A program made the translations under genes and the position numbers. Source: Phoronis australis (lineage: Eukaryota; Phoronida; Phoronidae). Taken from it: DNA of 26,913 bases. Where the stretch lies: NCBI GenBank assembly GCA_002633005.1, contig NMRA01000001.1, positions 89,921-116,833 of the forward strand, given 5' to 3'. Below the pieces are notes generated by a model, which did not search any database, was not told the DNA's origin, and was given only the letters and a program-made list of their open reading frames with translations. This document shows, piece after piece, positions 19,160-26,913 of the stretch (its first letter is position 1; each line of letters begins with the position of its first letter).

Positions 19160-19500
19160 AACACTTGATATATTTGGTGTTTTCATGCAGCGGAATGCTC
19201 AACAAGCATTTGCGCTCATCCCGGCGTTATTGCTCTTGATCATCACCTCATCACGCTGTATATTGCGATTTACCATAGATAATTATTGCTTATTTCTGTA
19301 TAATTTCTTAATATGTTGGGTACAGCAATAGAACCCAAGTTTATTTTAGGAACAACATAAACAATGGTATGAACATAGCGCCGATATTAAATCATGGGCG
19401 CATGAAAACGGAAGACTGTGATCGGCTTATAGTGTCATCCATCATCATTCTGAAATTGTTGTCACTTTCATAATAAAAAACCTTTTCGAAACTAGAGCCT
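19160..19500 (+). repeat. Diverged direct repeat, copy 1 (copy 2 at 22470-22810)
   Basis: Shared anchors in the same order are TAATTT.TyAATATGTTG (19301/22599), CATGAAAAC (19401/22716) and TTTCGAAA.TAGAGC (19484/22792). The offset is a steady 3.30-3.32 kb. Overall identity is low, so the duplication is old. Neither copy codes for anything recognised. Confidence 0.45.
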
Positions 19501-19800
19501 TCCTATCTAGCCAGCTAGTTGTATAAAGACTATTTTCAAAATACAGCAAGGTGCTTCTGCTTATTGAGATCAAACAGACCTCGAAACTTCACACAGCCGA
19601 AAAGCTTGTATCAACATGAGCTCAAGACCGGCGGGTGTGCATGGAAAATCTGGAAGTCAATTGGCATTCAAGTTGCCCGTTACGGCCGTTTAAGCGAAAA
19701 ACATCCGACGTCATCTTCCTGCGTAATTCTCTGCCTTTTTAACGAAAAAACGTATGTAGTCGTTTTGAAAAAAAGTTAATTGTGACACGCGCCACTTCCA

Positions 19801-20930
19801 AAATGTTTTCAACATCTCACGTTAGATGATGACAACATCTCAGCAAAATTTGTTCTAAAATTCGGTTCACTGATATCAAAATTCCAAAAACATTTGATGA
19901 AGTGAAACCAATTCTGATCATTTGTTGTGACGTTTACGCAACCTCGAGGTAGAACATTTGATTGAAGAACCTGGGAAAAAGAAACTGGCTAAAAGGTGAC
20001 GCAATATTTCATTGGGTCGAAAGTCCACGCATAAGATCAACCCAGCAGAATAATTGTAGAAAACCATTTTTTTGCAACGCTGGTAAATAATTTAGATTAT
20101 TCTAGGAAGATTTTATTCGGTCAGTTTTTATCCACAATGGCGCAAATTTGTATATTAAATTTAGCAAACAGCTTCAAACCAAGGCTAGAGCTTTCCGAGC
20201 CCTTTGGCGTAAGAACATAATACTTGACGTTTCGCGAATACTCCAAGGGGTAAAACTTATAACATATTTTCGGGGTAACCTGGTACATGTATTCCTAAAA
20301 AAAGTAGTCTGTGTTTTCATGTAGAACGTTAAAATGATTAACCCATTGATTCAAAAAGAACACTCTCGCAAACGAAAACGCACAGAATTTTCAGCTATAT
20401 TACACTGGTTAAAAAACAACTTCTATAAGTTGATTGCATCGGATTCTAGTGATCACCAGGGCAAGTCAAAACTCTTAAGGGGACGCAATTACAAACCTTT
20501 GGCATGAATCAGTGATATAACAATGGAAATAGACCGACTTTAGTTCATCAGCAATGTAGACACAACAGTTACAGACACTGACTGCGTTTGTTAACGTCTT
20601 GTGGCAATTTCTACTATGATTGATAACAAGTTTTACTCTGATGAGGTATGATGCAATATGAATGTCTAATATGCAGATCGGCCGTTGCAAAAATATTTAC
20701 TGGGTTTAATGAATCCGTTTTTTATGAACCACTGCAAAAGTATGATTACTAATTGTACATTCGAAGCACGCCTCATTAGAATAAAAAGATACACATGCTT
20801 GATGATCCTGGGAGTACCTCTATTACAGGCATGAATGAAGATATATAGTGGTTAAGCCATAGAGGAAAAGCTTACATGACATCACACTGAGCCATCTACA
20901 CCAGGCATATACAAAGGATACAGTATTTCA
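19801..20930. other. Interior of the 4.9-kb segment, nothing recognised
   Basis: AT-rich DNA with only short frames; no domain motif or repeat array noticed. Confidence 0.4.
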
Positions 20931-20941
20931 AATGAAGCCTC

Positions 20942-20984
20942 AACTACTCATTTTTCATAGTCATAACTACTCATTTTTCATAGT
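20942..20984 (+). repeat. Perfect 20-bp direct repeat, period 23 bp
   Basis: AACTACTCATTTTTCATAGT occurs at 20942-20961 and again at 20965-20984. Confidence 0.9.
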
Positions 20985-21255
20985 ATTACTAAATCACGAA
21001 CACCTAGATTTAAATAAGAAGTTACATAGTACGATGCTACACAACCTGCTCTCCCACATACATGGGAGGCCTAATTTGAAACATTTAACGACATATATTT
21101 TCTATGCAAGATTAAAACCAAGCAAAACATGTAAACTCTCCAGGACCAAAAATAAATATCTATCTCAAAACCAGAAATTTTACTTAAGCAGGAATTAAAA
21201 CAATCCAATACATTGAGATTGTTTTCACACAGAAGACCAAAGAGCAAATAAAGAC

Positions 21256-21407
21256 AAAAATTTACCACGTCAAGACTGAAAATTTATCACATCAGCACCT
21301 ATAATTTATCAAGTGAGGACCAAAAATTCTTCACTTCAGGATCAAAATAAAATACGACCGAACTGAAAATTTGATAAGTCAGGTTCAAAAACTTACCATG
21401 TCAGTAA
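21256..21407 (+). repeat. Degenerate minisatellite, ~22-bp period
   Basis: About six units of the form AAAATTTATCACrTCAGnACC follow one another with substitutions and one longer spacer. Related words (AGGACCAAAAATAAATATCT, AGAAATTTTACTTAAGCAGG) occur just upstream from 21140. Confidence 0.65.
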
Positions 21408-21409
21408 CT

Positions 21410-22465
21410 TTCACGCCAGAACACCACGTCACCATCCCCAAGCATTGATCTTTCAAAGTGATAATGTCCGTACTATACGTATAAACAAGGGCTATGTGTT
21501 CAACCTCTCGCCGACAACAGACATATTATCTTGGAAATGCGGTTGAATTTCTTTTGTCTAATCCAAGTTTTACAATAGATGCCAATTAGGTACACACTGG
21601 ATTGTCATCATTGCATAATGGGTGATCACGTAGTCTCCGGGCATGAAAACAATTCTCTCCTGGCGTGATAAGTTTTCTGGTTGCCAATTGTTTTTGATTC
21701 TACATAGATTTCAATTCCTGAATAGAAAATGTGGCGGCTCCACTGCAACGAATCACTTCTGGTACAACCTTCCGTAAATGACGTTCGTATTTTGCACAAT
21801 TCTTCGGGCTAACAGTTTTCCAAGAGCTACATATTCATTGGACGAGTTTCTGTTTGGTATTCGGTTTTATTTTCTGTCTCAGGTAGTTCTTGAGCTCATG
21901 CTCTGAATGTTTTGAAAACGCAACTCTTTAATTACGCAGATACGTTTTCCTGCCGTGGGCACCAACTCGCTGAATTCATCAACCAAACATTTATTTTTGA
22001 AAATGCCCTCAAAAGTGTAGTTAAAACACCGTGTTGACCATAGTCGTCAGTGTAGAAAAGCGAAATGAACAAATCTGTACACGCTGCTCAAAGCACTTTT
22101 GTGGACATACGGAAACGCCAACGTCTCTATCTTACAACTCTGCGTGTGCTTGGCATTTCTGATAAAGCGCTCTCATGCTGGAAACTTTAAGACTGAGCAC
22201 CGTTTCAAAAAAAAATGTATTTTTTCTTACAGCTCAGCACAGAAGAATTATTCTGCGATTTTAGGACTGAAACGGAACCAAATCTCGAGAGGTGACTCAT
22301 TAGAATGTGCAAAATTCGGGGAGGGTTGTGGGTGGCGATACAAGCATGATTTTTTATTTTCGCGCCAAACATGTAGTTGCCACTTCTCATTCAGCGTCAC
22401 TTACTACCTAAGGTGGCCAGATCATACGCTATCAATATCACCAGACGCTTTGCTTCTCAAAAGTG
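21410..22465. other. Interior of the 4.9-kb segment, nothing recognised
   Basis: No supported gene. A long open stretch on the plus strand (22099-22704) lacks an ATG near its start, splice logic and domain features. Confidence 0.4.
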
Positions 22466-22469
22466 CACC

Positions 22470-22810
22470 TTTGTGTATTTTCTATCATTTTTTGCCATCG
22501 CAATCGCTTTGCCAAATGTTCACGCACATATGCCGCGTAGTGAATACCTCTTCACCACGTTTTCACATCTTCCCGTTCACAATTGTTTTATTTTTCATAA
22601 TTTGTCAATATGTTGTTGACAGAAAATATTTATTTCTGGAACAACGTGAACGACCAACTGATAGGGGACTACGTGTACATGTAACTGCTCAGCCCGGATT
22701 TTAACGTCATCGATACATGAAAACAGAATGTGCAAGCCTCAACAGTGGTGATGTCACTGTCTTAGTTCGTGGAAATCGTAATCATAATATGATTTCGAAA
22801 TTAGAGCGAT
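22470..22810 (+). repeat. Diverged direct repeat, copy 2
   Basis: Partner of 19160-19500; anchors are given there. Confidence 0.45.
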
Positions 22811-23390
22811 CCGTGGGTTTAGGGCCTACTGGACCGTGAATTTCGCGTCTCAGAGTGTACTGCAAGGGTCAATACTATATAAATCCCCGGAATGAGAGCT
22901 CTTCGCGGTGTAACAACTCACTCACTAATTCATCATCATGGGCGCGTGATAGGAGACCGGTGACTAACTTAAAAAAGCCAAAAAGATGCAGTTTGGCGTT
23001 ACACAAACAAAATCAATTGCGGGCGAAGACTGCTAAAAATAGCTGCGTTTACAAAATGACTACAGCGTTGTATTGACCGGGAAGCAACCAATCTAATTCA
23101 TCTTGTTAACGTCACGAATCAAATTAAAGATCAAATGTAAAGAAAACTTTCACGTTTTTCATCCAAAACTTGTTGCATTGTCCATAATCCAATGATTACT
23201 AGTACCGCTTGCCTTCAACCTTCGAATTAGTGGTGTTACACAACCGACGTGAACTCATGTATGGCCGAGACAGTAAAACTAGGTTAATTTATTTAAATTT
23301 GACCCTGTGCTAAGACGAATATGCAACGACACACAAAGTGGTATCAGCCTGACAACCTATTACGCAACTGCTACTCTAGCCTAACAATAG

Positions 23391-23412
23391 CAGCCGACCA
23401 GCTGGTCGGCTG
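23391..23412. other. Perfect 22-bp palindrome
   Basis: CAGCCGACCAG is followed directly by its reverse complement with no spacer. It lies at the inner end of the GTCGGC-rich tract next to the right inverted repeat of the 4.9-kb segment. Confidence 0.9.
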
Positions 23413-23530
23413 ATGGCCGGTCGGTTGAAGGGTCGGCTGGGGAGTCGCCTTATGACGGAGTCGGCACTGCGATGGCTAGTCGTCGACCAATTTCCGACCG
23501 GGCGGACAAAAATTCGTGATGTGTGCTGTA

Positions 23531-24495
23531 AATGTACACTGAGGTTAAAATGTACACTTGGGTGTAAACACCAACATGTAAACGGGGGTTTAGTTGTAAG
23601 CGACACGCATCGTTGTATGAAACGAGGCAGACTAATTTCGATCTCATGAGCATCCGTGGGTCCCGCCAACACTTGCCACAATCAACCAGGCAACCGTTCA
23701 GTAACGCTAGGACCTCGCTAAAAAGCAAGACTTCGCGAGATTACGTGAGATATTGCCGTGCTTTTTAAATGAGAACACATGATTTTGACTACGTTTTAGG
23801 TAGGTCTTAGCCGGTAGGTCCTAGCGTCTACTGAACGCACGCCTGAATGCAAACGTGACGTAGTATGAGTAAACGTCTGTGCCTCAATCAGTTGTGAAGC
23901 TACAAAGGCAACAAATTCGGGGCATTCCAGTTCGTACATGTACGTTAATAGACAGTATCGATAGGTAGTCTGGATATGTCTGTGTTTTCAACTGCCGGAG
24001 GCCGGCAGGCGACCGTGACCAGTCTGGTGAACTGTAACTTCTTCTCATGTTATTGTTATCAGTTAAATTTATTTCAAATAACAACCTTGTAGTTACACTT
24101 TTCGCACACATTTCTGTATTGATTGATGCATTTTTAGCGCCAGAGCTGTGTGTACACTCATCTGTACCCTCCTGTGCCCAAGGCTAGTCTATATTGTGAG
24201 AGCTGCCGAGTCTATGTGGGACCTTATGGACAAAACTGTTCATTTGGTCAAAACTCTACAATATGTATAATTTAACCCAGCAAAACCTTGCAAAACCCTT
24301 AAGGACAGATTCAATTTTCGAATTGAAAGTTGTTAATTTCATACACTCTGATTTTCTAGAAATTTGCACGCCTGGAGCACGGTCAGGTGAAAGAAGCCGG
24401 CAAATTTCCCAGTTCGGCTGTAGAATGCCTGGGTTTGTAGGGTGAAATGCCAGAGGCTAGTATTAACTATGTTTTGTGTAATAAATAATGATCAC
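23531..24495. other. Stretch with no recognised gene
   Basis: A 7-bp stem hairpin CTGCCGG-AGG-CCGGCAG is near 23993. No coding exon was supported. Confidence 0.4.
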
Positions 24496-24684
24496 CCTTG
24501 CGTATTGAAATTTAGACTTGACAAACTGTTCAGGTTTAGGACTGAAGGTAAACTGTCGAGGCCCCTCCCTCCAATTGGGTGAATGAACGTCATGGAACTT
24601 GAGCGCGGTCTCGGCGTTTCTGGCATCAAAATCCCTTGAAGTTGAACACCATTCCGTATCGTCAAACAGATATTGTACCCGAAA
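24496..24684 (-). CDS. 63-codon internal exon of an unrecognised gene
   Basis: On the minus strand an acceptor TTTCTTTGATTCAG opens a frame of exactly 189 nt, ending at a donor (AAGG|GTGATC). The peptide begins FRVQYLFDDTEWCSTSRDFD and continues through FHDVHSPNWREGPRQFTFSP to KSKFQYAR. It is compact, aromatic-rich and looks like part of a folded soluble domain. Both ends are phase 0. The first coding exon at 26869-26843 is on the same strand, 2.2 kb upstream, and also ends in phase 0, so the two could belong to one gene. I do not recognise the family. Confidence 0.45.
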
Positions 24685-24699
24685 CTGAATCAAAGAAAT

Positions 24700-26061
24700 A
24701 ATAATGTTGTGGGTTGATGATGATGATTATGTTGGCTACACCTGTGGTCGTTTTTACTACTGCCACTCGACTAGCCAGCTTGCCGACCAGTTTAGCTCCC
24801 ACACCAGTTCAGGCAAGAAAACATGACGGCGTTCTGTCGTTCAGCAACTTTTCCAGACGTGAGGGGTTCTGAACGTGCGATAATATCTGGCTCCTTTAGT
24901 AACTGCCCAGCACAGTCGCTTGTCCCTTATGACAACAAGCAGGACAATTATCTCCCAGGCTTCAAAGGGTTACTGAAACCTGGCAGAATGGATTGTCTTA
25001 ACTTCTGTTATAGTTGGGCGATTTTGGTGATTCAAAAACTAAACATGAGCATCATTTGACAAGGGATTCAGAAATGCTATTGATTTATGTTCAAGTATCA
25101 CGTAAATTTCATTTTGGCAGCACAGCCCAGTCAGACTAGATACGATCTAATGGGAGATTAGAGCGATTATCGAACGAAAGAGAGTCGGCTCTCCAACCAT
25201 AAATGCCCGGCAGAATGGAGTTAATCAGTCGCGTAAGGTATTAGCCACAGGGGTGATCTTCCCAACTTGTTGTTGGGCTATAGAATCGAACAAATTGGGA
25301 GCAACGGGAAAACGCCGTAATGGTCCCGATGGGACTGCTAGAGGTCCAGTTCTACAGAATCTGAGCAAAGTTTTTCCCAAAATAATCAACGGGCTTTTTA
25401 CTAGCGATATCCCAAACATATAATTCTAATTTTTTTTTCAAAAGTCTCGCTTCACCCACAGGTGAATTAACAAATGATTGACATCGTCACTCACATGGCC
25501 GCTTCTATAGCTATTCGACTTCGACCGACTGCATCTAAAAAGCAGACAATCGAAGGAATTATAATTTATTTACATTTGCAGTCACTAACACTGCCATAAT
25601 TTTTCTTAAGGAGTTAAATTGCGTGGCGAGGAAATGTCTTTCGTGATGTTTCTATTCAGAAAACCTAACGCACCCGACTGTCTTTTATTTTTTAAAAATC
25701 AGTGAACTATGAATTAATATCATAATAACTATAGATAACACCCTAAAAAATTCTTAACTCCTGATTTTGTATCAACTTTATTGCTTTAATGACTACCACG
25801 TAAAATAGACAGGTTCTCCTCTTTCAGTAGCGCGGTTTTGCGTGTTCTAGCGTCACCATCTAGCTTTTTTTCACAAGAAAGTCGAGAGTTGAGTTACATA
25901 GACGTACGAATCTCGCGAAGGAAGCAATTGTGACCACATACCTGTTTCGCTCGTGATAATACACAGAGTCGTATCATGCATTTTCCCACATTTGAATGGA
26001 AGGGTCCCAGTCGGAGGTAGAAGGGTTCAAACATCAATGTGGTCAGTTTCCAGATAGATAC
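24700..26061. other. Probable intron or intergenic DNA
   Basis: A short (GAT)n tract is near 24717. Short frames on both strands lack domain features. If the exons at 24496 and 26843 belong together, this is intron. Confidence 0.35.
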
Positions 26062-26197
26062 CAGTTGCGGATTCAGAGGGGGCGCCAAGGGGGCCATGGA
26101 CTCCCTGAAATTCTCCATTTGGCAGTTCGGGGGTGTAAATGTCTGAGGGGCAAAATCCTGGTTAATACTCTGCCCTGCCCCACCCTGGATCCGCCCG
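26062..26197 (+). mobile_element. MITE of the GGCGGATT family, fourth copy
   Basis: The left end is CAGTTGCGGATTCAG and the right end reads CGGGCGGATCCAGG on the other strand. The interior shares AAATGTCTGA.GGGCAAAAT and CCTGG.TAATACT.TGCC with the copies at 2880 and 5452. It has diverged more from them than they have from each other. Confidence 0.65.
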
Positions 26198-26842
26198 AGA
26201 TATCATTACGTCTGGGTGCGCCTACGCCCCCCGCGACACCAAATGGTTCCAAGTGTTTATTGAATGAATATCTACCGGCTGGGGTGTGTCCTTAGTTTGA
26301 TACCAAACGTTATCATTGAAATGTTTCATTCAAAGAGTCTGGAGCCCTTTTAGCTTGAACGCAAACCAAAATAGCGTGCAGATCGCATCATTCACACCGA
26401 CTCGACTAAAGTACGACAACTGATTTTTTTTTTTCGTTCCCACCAAGTTTTTTTCGGGTCAGTGCATACGCATTGCGAATATTGTTTTTATGTACTTGGT
26501 TAGGCAAAAAGCCGTCAGTACAAGCGTTCTCAAGCAGTCGGTTACATCTACACACATTTCTAAAACATTCCATGACCGTCAGTTTTGTAAGATACGGACA
26601 GTGACGGACGTCCGCCCAGACGCATGCATTATGGACAGGTACATCCAAATAGCAATAACTGTACTGCAGGCAAACGTCGTTTTAAGGTGAGTGTACATGT
26701 CCCAGTCATTAAAGTCCTTCTCTCACGCGTTGTTAACCCTTATTACATGGTTAGAGGATGTTATAAGGATCCAAGAAGTACCTACCCCATAACTAATACA
26801 CGATCCGTACTCGAAAACAGTTTAAATGAACGCGCCACTCAC
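26198..26842. other. Stretch with no recognised gene
   Basis: Donor-like AAGGTGAGT at 26685 and GACAGGTACAT at 26634 exist on the plus strand, but no convincing exon could be tied to them. Confidence 0.35.
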
Positions 26843-26869
26843 GATTCGCACCCGAAGAAACACCGCCAT
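26843..26869 (-). CDS. First coding exon of a minus-strand gene
   Basis: The minus strand reads ATG GCG GTG TTT CTT CGG GTG CGA ATC followed at once by a strong donor, GTGAGT (26842-26837). That gives MAVFLRVRI in phase 0. The start has a favourable AAAATGGCGG context, which doubles as a YY1 site. The basic, hydrophobic start without acidic residues could begin a mitochondrial targeting peptide, but nine residues are too few to say. The next exon may be the one at 24684-24496, which starts in the same phase. Gene identity unknown. Confidence 0.45.
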
Positions 26870-26895
26870 TTTGAACTTGCTGCGAACCCGGAAGT
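26861..26895 (-). promoter_or_regulatory. TATA-less promoter with YY1- and ETS-type motifs
   Basis: On the minus strand ACTTCCGG (ETS/GABP type, 26895-26888) lies 18 bp upstream of CAAAATGGCGG (YY1 type, overlapping the ATG). This pair in this order just before a GTGAGT-ended first exon is typical of animal housekeeping promoters. Confidence 0.45.
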
Positions 26896-26913
26896 ACAAT
26901 TCATTCAGGAACC

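Larger units (their letters stand above)
18614..23530. mobile_element. 4.9-kb segment with ~60-bp terminal inverted repeats
   Basis: Positions 18614-18674 (TACAGCACACATCACG...) match the reverse complement of 23470-23530 with only a few differences. Both ends are followed inwards by GTCGGC/GACCGG-rich palindromic DNA. The orientation (outside to inside) fits transposon ends. No transposase, integrase or polymerase motif was recognised in the interior, which instead holds diverged direct repeats and a minisatellite. A large non-autonomous DNA element is the simplest reading; two independent solo ends in opposite orientation are the alternative. Confidence 0.5.

Noticed and set aside
22099-22704. 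Longest open stretch in the window (201 codons, plus strand)
   Set aside because: It opens at TTG, not ATG, has no domain-like pattern or paired splice sites, overlaps the diverged repeat copy, and has the composition of random AT-rich DNA.
24823-25059. Plus-strand ATG frame of 78 codons
   Set aside because: Reasonable start but no recognised domain, no supporting splice site, and it lies in the presumed intron of a minus-strand gene.
25225-25419. Minus-strand frame of 64 codons starting MFGISLVKSP
   Set aside because: No family resemblance and no phase-matched acceptor/donor pair to connect it to the flanking exons.
25940-25975. Minus-strand GCGAAACAGGTATGT identical to the ETFA exon 2 donor
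   Set aside because: The identity is limited to about 16 bases; upstream sequence does not resemble the exon, so coincidence is likelier than a duplicated exon.

Overview
The window looks like animal nuclear DNA. It has spliced genes with GT/AG introns, a mitochondrial metabolic gene (ETFA) split by introns, THAP-domain sequences, remnants of non-LTR retrotransposons and several kinds of terminal-inverted-repeat DNA transposon. A 2.57-kb segment occurs twice with roughly 3 % difference, which would fit two alleles of a very heterozygous marine invertebrate (amphioxus-, hemichordate-, cnidarian- or mollusc-like). The sequence alone does not fix the species. No prokaryotic operons, rRNA, tRNA or CRISPR arrays were seen.

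Left third (1-7200). A short THAP remnant and one 102-bp exon of an unrecognised gene lie on the minus strand, the exon next to a damaged partial duplicate of itself. Then come two head-to-tail copies of a 2.57-kb unit (2051-4621 and 4623-7193), separated by a single N. Each copy carries a 128-129-codon intact reading frame of unknown function and a short MITE.

Middle (7200-15600). A minus-strand reading frame at 9500-8980 looks like one small protein broken by a frameshift. At 10509-12018 a DNA transposon remnant with 19-bp inverted ends carries a THAP DNA-binding domain. That domain is itself split by a 750-bp second transposon flanked by a 9-bp target duplication. Next is a possible TATA promoter with a two-exon 5' gene end (12069-12472), a 240-bp MITE, and a 2.3-kb segment bounded by a perfect 26-bp inverted repeat. 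The 2.3-kb segment holds ten copies of a GTAGTGTACGTACCCCC-like motif, mostly 150-175 bp apart.

Right half (15600-26913). The 5' part of ETFA (electron transfer flavoprotein alpha subunit) runs on the minus strand from 17751 to 15862, with a LINE fragment in its first intron. The stretch expected between the second and third exons was not found. A second LINE scrap lies at 18.4 kb. A 4.9-kb segment (18614-23530) is bounded by ~60-bp inverted repeats next to GTCGGC-rich palindromic DNA. It has internal diverged repeats but no recognisable transposase. At the right edge a 27-nt first coding exon with YY1- and ETS-type motifs marks a minus-strand housekeeping-type promoter. A 63-codon exon at 24684-24496 is in the right phase to belong to that gene.

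The genes do not form a pathway. The window is a few gene pieces embedded in layers of transposon debris. The most unusual items are the nested THAP transposon, the periodic GTACGTAC array and the N-joined duplicate.
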